Positions 45,539-54,558 of a stretch of DNA of 64,000 bases are shown in pieces. The stretch is from Pseudoalteromonas piscicida (GTDB lineage Bacteria; Pseudomonadota; Gammaproteobacteria; Enterobacterales; Alteromonadaceae): assembly GCF_002208135.1 (NCBI RefSeq), contig NZ_CP021647.1, positions 871,501 through 935,500 on the forward strand, written 5' to 3'. Numbering within the stretch: position 1 is the stretch's first letter; each line of letters starts with the position of its first letter. The position numbers and the translations under genes were made by a program. The notes under the pieces were generated by a model. It ran no database searches. It was not told the origin of the DNA and saw only the letters and a list, made by a program, of their open reading frames with translations.

Positions 45539-46240
45539 ATGAGCACTCCACACATTAGCGCAAAGCCAGGTGATTTTGCAGAAACGGTATTAATGCCGGG
45601 CGATCCACTAAGAGCAAAATACATTGCAGAAAACTTTCTGGAAGATGCTCGTCAAGTAACTGACGTTCGCAACATGTTTGGTTTCACTGGTACTTACAAT
45701 GGTAACCCAGTTAGCATCATGGGTTCAGGCATGGGTATTCCATCTATGTCAATCTACGCTCGTGAGCTTATTGTTAGCTTTGGCGTTAAGAACCTGATCC
45801 GCATCGGTACATGTGGAGGCATCAGCCAAGACATCAAGATCCGCGATGTGATCTTTGCCCAAGGCGCAAGCACAGACTCAAATGTTAATCGTGCTCGTGT
45901 ACGTGGTTATGACTTCGCTGCGATTGCTGATTTTGGTTTATTAGAAAGCGGCGTAAACGCTGCTCGCCGTCTAGGCATTGATGCAAAAGTTGGTAATGTT
46001 TTCACGACAGATACTTTCTATCAAGCCGATGGCGAATTTTATAAAGAATTAGACAAGCTAGGCGTAATGGCTGTTGATATGGAAACAGCAGGTTTATACG
46101 GCGTAGCGGCTGAGTATGGTGCAAAAGCGATGGCATTATTCACAGTAAGTGACCATGTTATTACTGGTGAAGCAACACCACCAGAAGAGCGTCAAAGCAC
46201 GTTTAATGAGATGGTTAAAATTGCACTAGAGTCAATTTAA
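45539..46240 (+). CDS. deoD: Purine-nucleoside phosphorylase (DeoD type)
   Basis: 233 residues. '[32 protein letters not shown]' and '[29 protein letters not shown]' match the trimeric/hexameric DeoD family, with the catalytic Asp in 'SDH'. It phosphorolyses purine (deoxy)nucleosides to base plus (deoxy)ribose-1-phosphate, the substrate of DeoB. AAAGGA precedes the ATG. Confidence 0.97.
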   Translation: MSTPHISAKPGDFAETVLMPGDPLRAKYIAENFLEDARQVTDVRNMFGFTGTYNGNPVSIMGSGMGIPSMSIYARELIVSFGVKNLIRIGTCGGISQDIKIRDVIFAQGASTDSNVNRARVRGYDFAAIADFGLLESGVNAARRLGIDAKVGNVFTTDTFYQADGEFYKELDKLGVMAVDMETAGLYGVAAEYGAKAMALFTVSDHVITGEATPPEERQSTFNEMVKIALESI

Positions 46241-46315
46241 TACGATTTAAAAAGTTCCTTGGTAACGTAATCGCAGAGTTTTGGAGACACGCCTAAAACA
46301 ACGCGAATCACACCC

Positions 46316-46345
46316 AAAAAAGCCGCTTTAAGCGGCTTTTTTTTT
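46316..46345 (+). terminator. Rho-independent terminator of deoBD
   Basis: AAAAAAGCCGC and GCGGCTTTTTT arms form a strong hairpin that ends in a nine-T run. Confidence 0.95.
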
Positions 46346-46434
46346 GATCTGGCCCCGTCTTAAATAACCTTGACTAGTTTAAACTGCATAAAGGTGGTAG
46401 AGTTTTTCTAATAGTAAAGTGCTGGTGTTGGGTG

Positions 46435-47400
46435 ATGACGATTCTTGTTATAGGCTTTTTAGCGTTGATGGCGAATGCTGAAGTTGACTTAGATGCGTTT
46501 GAGTCACTGGTCAAAAACGCGCCTGACGAAGCACTTAAGGTATATCAATACGAGATTGCTAGGCAGGACCTTTCGGTTCGAGATTTATATCAACTCCACT
46601 ATCAAGCGATTAAAGCAAGTGCTAGCACATTCAATAATGCCATTTTTATTAAGGCACTAGATACGCTTAAAGAACCACGCTTTCAGGCGCTAGCAGATGA
46701 AGATAAAGCAAAAATCTTGACTAATATAGGTGTTGGTTATCGTCGTCGTAACCAAAATGAGCAAGCGATTTGGCACTATCGATGTGCAATGAACGCTTCG
46801 GTCAGCTCCCAACATAAGTCCGCATTAAAAGTGAATATAGCAATTGCCTATACCCAGCTTGGTCAGCCCGCTGTCGGATACAATCTTTTAAAAAGTGTTG
46901 ATAAAGGACGGCTGCCAAATTTTATGCAAGCAGGGCTGTTAACCGCACTTGGCAATGTAACATTTGCAAAAGGGGAGGCTGATGAGGCACTTAACTATTT
47001 TATTAAGGCGGCGACACAGTACGAAAAAGACGAAAACTATAGAGCCGTGAAGCAAGTCTCAATCAATAGCCTTGGGATATACGTACTCAACTCAGATTTT
47101 TCTAGCTATCGTAAAGCGCTTGCTGAAATCGCAACAGAGCCCTCTTTGCTAGATGATAATCAGCATTATCTTGGTTGGCTGCGAGCACTGGTGCAACAGC
47201 TAGAGCAGGGCAAACAAGCTGTAACTGTTTCTACAACTATGAAAGCGTATTCACTTGGTGCTGCTAAAACAGGATATGCGTCCATGGTGAATGCCCATAT
47301 CGATAAATTTAATTTGTCGCTGCCAAAGGTAGCGCCACAGATCGCCGTTAGAGATCCACTCCCTGTTGAATTGGGTAAAATCTGGTGCCCGAAACTTTGA
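46435..47400 (+). CDS. Secreted TPR-repeat protein
   Basis: About 321 residues from the ATG at 46435 (a GTG directly before it is also in frame). A short signal peptide (TILVIGFLALMANA) is followed by TPR-like repeats, for example 'NIGVGYRRRNQNEQAIWHYRCAMNASVSSQ' and 'ALGNVTFAKGEADEALNYFIKAATQYEKDEN'. It is probably a periplasmic scaffold. Function unknown. The ferredoxin-NADP reductase gene follows, 69 bases downstream. Confidence 0.78.
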   Translation: MTILVIGFLALMANAEVDLDAFESLVKNAPDEALKVYQYEIARQDLSVRDLYQLHYQAIKASASTFNNAIFIKALDTLKEPRFQALADEDKAKILTNIGVGYRRRNQNEQAIWHYRCAMNASVSSQHKSALKVNIAIAYTQLGQPAVGYNLLKSVDKGRLPNFMQAGLLTALGNVTFAKGEADEALNYFIKAATQYEKDENYRAVKQVSINSLGIYVLNSDFSSYRKALAEIATEPSLLDDNQHYLGWLRALVQQLEQGKQAVTVSTTMKAYSLGAAKTGYASMVNAHIDKFNLSLPKVAPQIAVRDPLPVELGKIWCPKL

Positions 47401-47469
47401 CAAAGCCGAGTTTTTTGCCATGTTTATGTTATCGTAAAATAAATACGGCTTGTGAGTTTCGGAGAAATA

Positions 47470-48210
47470 ATGTCGCAGTGGGTAAAAGGAGAGATCGTCG
47501 AAATAACACATTGGACGCCAACATTATTCAGTATCAAATTTAATGCGGACATCGCACCTTTCAAGGCTGGCCAATATACTAAATTGAGTTTGCAACAAGG
47601 GGATAAGCGTATTGCGCGAGCATATTCCTTTGTAAACCCGCCATCAGAGCCAATTCATGAAGTCTTGTTAGTCGAGGTACCCGACGGCAACCTTTCTGTG
47701 CCCTTACATCAGCTACAAGTCGGTGATGAGTTTGATGTTACTTACCAAGCAAACGGATTTTTTGTATTAGATGAACTACCACCCTGCGATACGCTTTGGA
47801 TGATAAGTACAGGTACAGCGATAGGCCCATTTTTGTCTATGCTCAAAGAAGGCAAAGTGTGGCAACAGGTTAAACAGGTGATCCTTATTCATGGTGTGCG
47901 ACTAAATGCAGATTTGTGTTATCGCGAAATGCTTGAACAGTTGCAACAGCAAAGAGACGACTTTACCTATGTACCGCTCGTAACACGTGAAAAGCCAGAG
48001 CTGGGTTGCCAAGGGCGAGTTACTGAATTGATAGAAAACAAGCAGTTATTAATTCACCTTGGCTATGAGCAGTTACCGGATAATAGCCATTTTATGCTCT
48101 GTGGTAACCCTGAAATGGTAAAGGAGCTAAGTGCTCAGCTGCAAGGTATGGGATTTGAACGTCATAGACGTGCAAAACCCGGACAGATCACAGTCGAGCA
48201 ATATTGGTGA
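47470..48210 (+). CDS. fpr: Ferredoxin-NADP reductase
   Basis: 246 residues from the ATG at 47470, which has CGGAG six bases upstream. FAD-binding 'RIARAYSFVNPPSEP' (RxYS) near residue 46, the NADP-binding 'MISTGTAIGPFLSML' near 110, and the terminal 'KPGQITVEQYW' place it in the bacterial Fpr subclass. It passes electrons between NADPH and ferredoxin or flavodoxin, often under oxidative stress. The next gene starts five bases after the stop. Confidence 0.9.
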   Translation: MSQWVKGEIVEITHWTPTLFSIKFNADIAPFKAGQYTKLSLQQGDKRIARAYSFVNPPSEPIHEVLLVEVPDGNLSVPLHQLQVGDEFDVTYQANGFFVLDELPPCDTLWMISTGTAIGPFLSMLKEGKVWQQVKQVILIHGVRLNADLCYREMLEQLQQQRDDFTYVPLVTREKPELGCQGRVTELIENKQLLIHLGYEQLPDNSHFMLCGNPEMVKELSAQLQGMGFERHRRAKPGQITVEQYW

Positions 48211-48214
48211 TATT

Positions 48215-49117
48215 ATGCGGGCTCATGTTATCTATGTCCTGTACTTGTTGCTTCTGGTAACTGCTGATACTGTTTTTGCAGCATCAAAGGTCATTAGAGT
48301 AGTGGATGCGGCAAAAGAAAACGGCACGCCGCAGAACCAATACTTTTTGTCAGTCTTGCGTTTAGCATTAGATAAGTCACGCGAACGATATGGCGAGTAT
48401 TGGATAGAACCGATTGATTTACCCATCAACCAATCACGACAATTTAAGGAATTACTAAAACATAATGTAGATGTGTTCTGGACAGTTTCAACAGCCGCTA
48501 GAGACGTTCAGGCGAAGCCTGTGGCTATTCCCATTGCATTTGGAAGCTTTGGTATAAGAGCACTGGTAATGAATGTTGCCGACAGCGGTAAGCTAAATGT
48601 GCATTTATCGTTAGCAGAGCTACAACAGTTCAACGTTGTCTTGGGAAAAGACTGGCCCGATGTTGCTATTTTTGAAAAGGCGGGTTTTACGGTAGAAAAA
48701 TATGTCGATGGTTTAGCGGGTTATCGCGTGCTTGCAAATAGTGCCGGTAAGATTTTTCCACGAGGTATTATCGAGTTAGTGCCTGAACTCAATGCTTTTG
48801 ATAATAAGCAAGTTACTTATTGTGAGAAAAACTTGTTGCTCTACCCCTCAATGCTGTACTTCTATGTCCGTAAAGATGATATTAAGCTTCATAAACGTCT
48901 GGAGTATGGTTTAACACAAGCACTTGAAGATGGCTCTTTGGCCGCACTTTTCTATGACAGTAATATGATGCTTGAGTTGAAAAAGCACTTTAATTTGCAA
49001 GGAGCTACGATCCATCAAATTGAAAATCCGTTGATTATCTCTAAGAAGCAGCTCGACATTATCACTCAATTACAAATCGAACTGCTAAAACAACTTAACT
49101 ATTCACCAGCTCGTTAA
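48215..49117 (+). CDS. Periplasmic solute-binding (PBP2-like) protein
   Basis: 300 residues from the ATG at 48215; the frame is open upstream only inside fpr. The signal peptide 'RAHVIYVLYLLLLVTADTVFA' is followed by a two-lobed binding fold ('VIRVVDAAKENGTPQNQYFLSVLRLAL', 'VAIPIAFGSFGIRALVMN', 'DGSLAALFYDSNMML'). It is distantly similar to transporter substrate-binding proteins (SBP_bac_3 type). No permease or ATPase is nearby, so it may be a sensor or accessory protein. Its 3' end overlaps that of the convergent TPR gene by 23 bases. Confidence 0.8.
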   Translation: MRAHVIYVLYLLLLVTADTVFAASKVIRVVDAAKENGTPQNQYFLSVLRLALDKSRERYGEYWIEPIDLPINQSRQFKELLKHNVDVFWTVSTAARDVQAKPVAIPIAFGSFGIRALVMNVADSGKLNVHLSLAELQQFNVVLGKDWPDVAIFEKAGFTVEKYVDGLAGYRVLANSAGKIFPRGIIELVPELNAFDNKQVTYCEKNLLLYPSMLYFYVRKDDIKLHKRLEYGLTQALEDGSLAALFYDSNMMLELKKHFNLQGATIHQIENPLIISKKQLDIITQLQIELLKQLNYSPAR

Positions 49118-49973
49118 AGCTTTGGTTGTCAGCAAGACTCGCAAAGGCAGGCTCGTGCTGTAGCTCGTTCTTTAAGTTAGGCGCATATTCCAATGCCATA
49201 CGGATGTCGGCCATTGCATCTGCGTGCTTGTAAAGCATGGAGTAGGCACAAGCTCGTTGCCAATAGGCATAACCATAATCACTGTCTATTTCTAGCGCTT
49301 GATTACACAAAGCAATCGCCGTGTTGGTTTGACCTAGTTCTAATAAAGCATCGGCTTTATAGGCAATTGCTTCTACGTCTTCAGGTTTGCGATTTAGGAT
49401 CTCATCGTAAATTTCAATTTTAGAATTCATGTCACTTTCAAGATTTGCCCGCATCCACAGAGAGTGTACTTCATTCGTTATAGAGATTTTCTTTTGGTTA
49501 TTGAGGATTTCTTCAGAACGTTCGCGTAATTTCTCTTCTATAACCTGAAGGCGCTTTTCATATTCATCGGTGATTGTGCCAACGCGTAAACTCACTATAT
49601 CTTCAACTTTACTCTTAATATCTCTAAAAGAAGTCCAACCAACGACAACTAAGATGGACGCAGCAGCGGTGATCAAAAAGAGCACATTATTAATGGTATC
49701 TGTGGTGTAGGTAATCGCGCGATCTGCAGTATCGAGCTGGGAGTGGCTGATTTTTTTCTCTATATCTGCTCTTAAGCGCATTTGATCTTCTCTTACCGCT
49801 CTTAACTCATCCAGAATATAGCGCTCAATTAAGGGTCTATACATCGGCTCTTGTAATTGTGACAAAGCCTGTTGTTGTTGGTTTTCAGTCGGCTTTTTTT
49901 GCGTAACTTGTTCATTTGCCAAGCTAGTAAAACTACAAGCGACGAGAAGGATAAATAGTACTATGCTTTTCAT
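49095..49973 (-). CDS. Membrane-anchored coiled-coil/TPR protein
   Basis: 292 residues. A signal peptide (SIVLFILLVACSFTSLA) and a second hydrophobic segment at ~96-115 ('TINNVLFLITAAASILVVVGW') bracket a charged helical region; a coiled coil follows (~120-170), then three TPR motifs ('PEDVEAIAYKADALLELGQTNTAIALCNQALEIDSDYGYAYWQRACAYSML'). It probably sits in the inner membrane as an assembly scaffold. Function unknown. Confidence 0.8.
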   Translation of the reverse strand: MKSIVLFILLVACSFTSLANEQVTQKKPTENQQQQALSQLQEPMYRPLIERYILDELRAVREDQMRLRADIEKKISHSQLDTADRAITYTTDTINNVLFLITAAASILVVVGWTSFRDIKSKVEDIVSLRVGTITDEYEKRLQVIEEKLRERSEEILNNQKKISITNEVHSLWMRANLESDMNSKIEIYDEILNRKPEDVEAIAYKADALLELGQTNTAIALCNQALEIDSDYGYAYWQRACAYSMLYKHADAMADIRMALEYAPNLKNELQHEPAFASLADNQSFNELVNS

Positions 49974-50050
49974 ATTGATGTTCTTGAAACTTTAGATTTG
50001 TAATATGGTGCATGAGTTAAGGTGGAATTGCAAAAAGCGGGGAGGAAATA

Positions 50051-50788
50051 TTGGTTTATGTAATTAAATTAGCCGCTTATAGCCTAATCATACTCTCTTC
50101 AATGGGGTTGAGTGCCTTTGCAAAAGATCTACTGGTGGTAACCGAAGAGTGGAAACCGTACAACTTCACCAATGATAAAGGAGAGGTTGTTGGGAGAGCT
50201 ACAAAAAAGGTGAGGGAGGTGCTAGCAGAAGCTGAGATTGACTACGAGATAAAAGTCTACCCTTGGATACGTGCTATGAAAATTGCAAAAGAGCGTCCAA
50301 ATACAATGATTTATTCGATTTATCGTACGGCTGAGCGTGAAGCTGACTATGAATGGGCATGCCCTTTGATACGCCCTGTAGGCGTCTATTTCTTCAAACT
50401 GAAAACGCGTAAGGATATTCAAGTTGCTTCATTGGAAGATGCTAAGCAGTACACGTCCGCTGTTGTGAAGGGGAATCTCTATTATGATTTCTTAATCCAA
50501 CATGGCTTCGCTCAGGGAGAGCACTTGGTTGTTGCCGCAGATTCAAAAAGCTTTTACAAACTCTTTTTCAAAGGGCGGATAGACCTTGTCATGTCAACGG
50601 AGTATATCATGAGTGAAGAACTTAAGGCGGCTGGACTTAACGATGACGAAGTTACACCGCTTTTAGAAGTCACTAAGGCAAGTCAGCAGCGCGGATGTAT
50701 GGCATTTAGCAAGGATACAGAACCTATGTTAATAGACCGAATTAGGCGTGCACTGGCAAAGCATAATCAAAAATTTGTTGGACCATAA
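50051..50788 (+). CDS. Periplasmic solute-binding (SBP_bac_3-type) protein, TTG start
   Basis: 245 residues. The best start is TTG at 50051, with GGAGG (50041-50045) five bases upstream; no in-frame ATG or GTG starts earlier and the signal peptide 'VIKLAAYSLIILSSMGLSAFA' begins right there. The mature part is a two-lobed binding protein: 'DLLVVTEEWKPYNFTNDKGEVVGRATKKVREVLAEA', 'IYSIYRTAEREADYEWACPLI'. Similar proteins in this group are often orphan and carry no transporter genes, and here too none are nearby. Confidence 0.85.
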   Translation: MVYVIKLAAYSLIILSSMGLSAFAKDLLVVTEEWKPYNFTNDKGEVVGRATKKVREVLAEAEIDYEIKVYPWIRAMKIAKERPNTMIYSIYRTAEREADYEWACPLIRPVGVYFFKLKTRKDIQVASLEDAKQYTSAVVKGNLYYDFLIQHGFAQGEHLVVAADSKSFYKLFFKGRIDLVMSTEYIMSEELKAAGLNDDEVTPLLEVTKASQQRGCMAFSKDTEPMLIDRIRRALAKHNQKFVGP

Positions 50789-50833
50789 TGGACAATCCTC
50801 AGGGAAAGATTGCCCATAGTGATAAGGTACTAA

Positions 50834-51418
50834 TTAGTAACTAAGCTCAATTTGACCAACTGCCACACTACCTTTATCCCACGTTGTTCTGCACTTGAAG
50901 TCCAAAACCGCACTACTTTCGTAGTTATTGTCTAACGTTGTGGTGTAGGTAACAAATTGCTCGCCTGTTACGGTTGGATCTGACAGGTCTGCCCAATCAA
51001 ATCCCTTGCCTGTTTCTCTAAACTTGAACCATTTATCTATACCACCGTCGCTCACTTTACGGATCTTTGAAATTAAGCAAAAGGCATTAGTGCCTGATAA
51101 TCCCTTCGTTGTACCATGAACAGTTAGCGTAAATTGACCAATATTGGCATTTAGCGGCACGCTACAGTTGAAGTAACGCTCAGTTCTTAAGTAGGCAGGG
51201 TTGAAAATAAAGTAGCCATTTCCCGTGGCACCCGCTTGCTCGCTGTGTTTTTGTGTTAACGCTTCTAAGTTACCAACCGCATTTGCATGCTTAGTAAAAG
51301 CGGCAGCCTCTAGTTTAGTGTCCAAAGCACAGTTATTTGCACCTGAGTACAATTCCACAGTAGCGTATGCTGAGTTTGCTGCGAACAATGAAGCGATAAT
51401 CGCCAGTTTGGTTTTCAT
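50834..51418 (-). CDS. Secreted protein of unknown function
   Basis: 194 residues with a clear signal peptide (KTKLAIIASLFAANSAYA). The mature part is Cys-containing (four to five Cys, possibly disulfide-linked) and mostly beta. No family was recognised. It stands alone between two convergent or divergent neighbours with no close co-directional gene. Confidence 0.75.
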   Translation of the reverse strand: MKTKLAIIASLFAANSAYATVELYSGANNCALDTKLEAAAFTKHANAVGNLEALTQKHSEQAGATGNGYFIFNPAYLRTERYFNCSVPLNANIGQFTLTVHGTTKGLSGTNAFCLISKIRKVSDGGIDKWFKFRETGKGFDWADLSDPTVTGEQFVTYTTTLDNNYESSAVLDFKCRTTWDKGSVAVGQIELSY

Positions 51419-51528
51419 ACTAATTCCTTGTTTTAGTTAGCGAAGTGGGTAAATTAACAGGGTGTGATATTTACGTAAATAAAATGTTTTTTAAATATTA
51501 ATGAAAGTGTTTTCAGGAGAGTAAGGGG

Positions 51529-51550
51529 AAAAGCGCACCAAACGGTGCGC
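51529..51550 (-). terminator. Terminator of the HDAC-like gene
   Basis: GCGCACC (51533-51539) and GGTGCGC (51544-51550) form a hairpin that on the minus strand is followed by TTTTCCCC. Confidence 0.8.
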
Positions 51551-51652
51551 CTAATCAGTGCCATGGTGAAGGGGAAGTAAACTAAAGGTGTTACACCAAT
51601 TGAACCCTTCATAATGATAAACGAATGCGCAAAATAAAAAGATCATCATTTT

Positions 51653-52558
51653 TTACAGTTTTGCAGCTTGTTGCACCACAATCGCGTGGCGCTTTGCTAA
51701 TCTTTGGTGATCTTTATCGTATCCGCCACCGATCACGGTCGCGACAGGGACACCATGCTTTTGACATAACGTCAGCACCAGTGCATCGCGTTTTGCAATG
51801 CCAAGCCATGAGATATCCAATTTACCTAAGTTATCACCTTGCCAAACATCGACACCAGCGTCGTACAGCACAATATCCGGATTTAGAGCAACCAATAATG
51901 ACTCAAGCGTATGTGCAACAATTTCGAGGTAGTGTGTGTCACTGATCCCTACTTCTAAGCCAATATCTAAATCGCTAGCATGTTTACGAAAGGGGAAATT
52001 TTTCTCACAGTGGATTGAGCAAGTGTAGACATACGGGTTGTGCCTTAACATGGCGGCGGTACCGTCGCCTTGATGAACATCCAAATCAAAGATTAAGGCA
52101 TTGGTGATTTGATTGCTGTCGAGCAAACGCGAGGCTGTAAAGGCGAGATCGTTAACCATACAAAAACCAGAACCAAAATCATAGTGTGCGTGGTGCGTAC
52201 CACCGGCTAAATGGCATGCAATACCGTGTTTAAGCGCAAGTTCTGCAGTTTTAAGCGTTCCAAGAGGCGCAGTAAAAGTACGTGCCATAAGCTGCTCTGA
52301 CCAAGGCAAGCCGATACGACGCATCATTTTAGCGTCGAGTTGATTACGCCATAAGCCCCAAATATATTGCTCGCAGTGCACGCTTTCAAGTGGCGATGGG
52401 TCGCCGGGTTTAGGGCTATAAATATTGTTGTTAATGAGCCCTAATGCATCTACTTCTTGGTAGAGACGTGCAAACTTACTCATCACGAAGCGGTGCTTTG
52501 GGTCAAAATTGAATGAGTAATTAGAGTGATAAACTAGTGGTAAATTTGGGTTGTTCAA
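51653..52558 (-). CDS. Histone-deacetylase-family (acetoin-utilisation-type) protein, TTG start
   Basis: 301 residues. HDAC landmarks are visible: 'GGTHHAHYDFGSGFCMVNDLA' (tandem His), 'ALIFDLDVHQGDGTAAM' (metal Asp/His), 'VLYDAGVDVWQGDNLG', and 'GGGYDKD'. The start is TTG at 52558, with CGGAG six bases upstream; 'PLVYHSNYSFNFDPKHRFVMSKF' is the normal family N-terminus, so no part is missing. Such bacterial enzymes remove acetyl groups from proteins or polyamines. Substrate unknown. Confidence 0.92.
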   Translation of the reverse strand: MNNPNLPLVYHSNYSFNFDPKHRFVMSKFARLYQEVDALGLINNNIYSPKPGDPSPLESVHCEQYIWGLWRNQLDAKMMRRIGLPWSEQLMARTFTAPLGTLKTAELALKHGIACHLAGGTHHAHYDFGSGFCMVNDLAFTASRLLDSNQITNALIFDLDVHQGDGTAAMLRHNPYVYTCSIHCEKNFPFRKHASDLDIGLEVGISDTHYLEIVAHTLESLLVALNPDIVLYDAGVDVWQGDNLGKLDISWLGIAKRDALVLTLCQKHGVPVATVIGGGYDKDHQRLAKRHAIVVQQAAKL

Positions 52559-52597
52559 AAACGGCTCCGGAAGTGGCGATATGGCAGTGTAGCAATA

Positions 52598-53224
52598 TCA
52601 ATCCCCGAAGCCGAGCGCTTTAGCTTTCAGTGTTGCTTGTGTTCTGTCCCGTACTTGTAGTTTTGCAAGCAGGCAAGAGACTGAGTTACGGATGGTACCT
52701 TCCGCTTTGTAAAGCGTATTGGCGATTTCCTTATTGGAATATCCTTTCGCGATTAGTTTCAAAATATCTTTCTCTCGTGTGGTGAGCTTATCTAAAGTGG
52801 GGTCAGGTTTCAGTAAGGTCTCTGCAAGCTCTTCTTGGATGATGAGTTCACCTTGATGAACTTGTCGAACGGCATCAATTAACTCTTCTAATTCAACGTC
52901 CTTGAGAAGGCAACCCTTGGCACCCAGCTCTAAAGCTAATTTTAGCTTTGCAGTATCGTTGAAGGTAGTGAGGATAATGACTTTAAAGTTTATTGCCAAA
53001 GGTAGAAGCTCGGTGAGTACATCGACACCATCTAGCTCAGGCATACGCATATCTAAAAGCACAATGTCCGCAGTGATTTGGTTTAATTGAACCTGTTGGA
53101 TAAACTCGCTGCCGCTGCCACAACTTCCAGAACAAATAATGTCACCACTCAGCGAAAGGAGTGCTTGCATACCCTGGCGCACAAGCGCCTGATCATCGAC
53201 TAGGTAAACCGATATTTTAGCCAT
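52598..53224 (-). CDS. NarL/LuxR-family response regulator
   Basis: 208 residues from the ATG at 53224, which overlaps the kinase stop and has GGGA six bases upstream. The receiver domain ('YLVDDQALVRQGMQALLSLSGD', 'DIVLLDMRMPELDG', 'VIILTTFND', 'KGCLLKD') is followed by a LuxR helix-turn-helix ('KLTTREKDILKLIAKGYSNKEIANTLYKAEGTIRNSVSCLLAKLQVRDRTQA'). It is the DesR/NarL type; its cognate kinase is the overlapping upstream gene. Target genes unknown. Confidence 0.93.
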   Translation of the reverse strand: MAKISVYLVDDQALVRQGMQALLSLSGDIICSGSCGSGSEFIQQVQLNQITADIVLLDMRMPELDGVDVLTELLPLAINFKVIILTTFNDTAKLKLALELGAKGCLLKDVELEELIDAVRQVHQGELIIQEELAETLLKPDPTLDKLTTREKDILKLIAKGYSNKEIANTLYKAEGTIRNSVSCLLAKLQVRDRTQATLKAKALGFGD

Positions 53225-54329
53225 TTGTAGTCCCAAAATGGATAGTTAATGTCACACCTTGATGAGTTGACACATCAAGACTGCCGCCAAGTTCCTGGAT
53301 CCGTTCCTGCATTCCCGCTAGACCATTTCCAAATCGAATACTATTTAAGGTAATGCCGTTATCACTTATTTGTACTTTTAACCCTTGTTGACAATACACT
53401 CGTACTTGCATTTTATCCGCCTTGGCATGTTTTAAGGTATTGGTGATGGCCTCTTGGCAGCACTTCAAAATGCAATTGGCATAACTTAATTTTTCGAGTA
53501 ACGGATGATGTTCATAATCGAGCTCAATATTAAGACGAGGGATAGATTCAGTAAGCCTTAGTAATGCATCATGGAGATCGATATGCTCGTTGCTACGCTT
53601 GTCGCTGACGAGATCGCGAATACACTTTAGCGTGTCTTTGGCTTGCAAATAGCAGCTATCCAATAGCTCGGTTAATGGTGCAGCCGCAGTTCGCCTTGCG
53701 ACGTCTAAATTTACGATAAGGCTGGTTATTTGATGTCCAACATCGTCATGTAATTCTCGTGCTAACTGAAGTCGCTCTTGTTTAGCAATACTTTGGCTTA
53801 GCAGAGACTGCGTTGCAGATAGCTCACTGTGGGCGAGTTGTAGCGCTTCTTTGGCTTCTTGTTCTTTTTGCATTCTTTTACACACCACGTACGCAAACAA
53901 CTGAAAACAAGCAAATAACACAGCGTTGAGATATTCAAAACCATGTCCCCAAAAAAAGTATTGCGACGCAACATATAAGCAGGAGGTAACTAGGATATAC
54001 CCAAGCGCAAAACTTAAAGGAACATAAAAAGCAAGGATCCCAACGAGTTTTACGTTGTAAATGAGATGAATTGCGGCGGGGGAGGTAAGGTTAATTGATT
54101 GGATCAAAAGCGCCAGCAAAAACAGCATTGAATATCTAACCTTGTAGCCATAGTATTTTTCGGATTCATTGATACATAAAAGTACGAGGATCAAAACACC
54201 GATATGCTGTACCCAGGGCAGCCATTGTGCTTTTTGCTGAGCATAAATCAAACTTGGTATTGCAACGGCTAACCAAGTGAAAATGGTTGTTACTAACCAA
54301 GCCGTCGGATAGCGAAAAAACGCCGACAT
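53217..54329 (-). CDS. DesK/NarX-type sensor histidine kinase
   Basis: 370 residues. Several membrane segments occupy ~10-150 (a multi-pass sensor without a large extracellular domain), followed by a coiled coil and a HisKA_3 dimerisation domain with the phospho-acceptor His in 'LARELHDDVGHQITSLIVNLDVARR' and a HATPase domain ('ANCILKCCQEAITNTLKHAKAD', 'DNGITLNSIRFGNGLAGMQERIQELGG'). It autophosphorylates and passes phosphate to the overlapping response regulator. GGAG precedes the ATG. A membrane-state (lipid fluidity) signal as in DesK is possible, not shown. Confidence 0.93.
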   Translation of the reverse strand: MSAFFRYPTAWLVTTIFTWLAVAIPSLIYAQQKAQWLPWVQHIGVLILVLLCINESEKYYGYKVRYSMLFLLALLIQSINLTSPAAIHLIYNVKLVGILAFYVPLSFALGYILVTSCLYVASQYFFWGHGFEYLNAVLFACFQLFAYVVCKRMQKEQEAKEALQLAHSELSATQSLLSQSIAKQERLQLARELHDDVGHQITSLIVNLDVARRTAAAPLTELLDSCYLQAKDTLKCIRDLVSDKRSNEHIDLHDALLRLTESIPRLNIELDYEHHPLLEKLSYANCILKCCQEAITNTLKHAKADKMQVRVYCQQGLKVQISDNGITLNSIRFGNGLAGMQERIQELGGSLDVSTHQGVTLTIHFGTTNG

Positions 54330-54558
54330 CTACTTACTCCGCTAAAAACCTGCTACGCAGGTATTATTCCTTTATTCTCTTGCGAACCTATCCTAACAGA
54401 TATTTGTGACTCTGTGATGATGACGAATGTCATGAGTTTTACATTATAAATCAAAGTGCAATAAAGGCTTTTCAATCTTGGCAGTGCGTTAATTTGTGAC
54501 GCCACCATTCCTGTTCTATCTTTATGTAACAATCTTTTCATAATTAGGGATACTCAGA

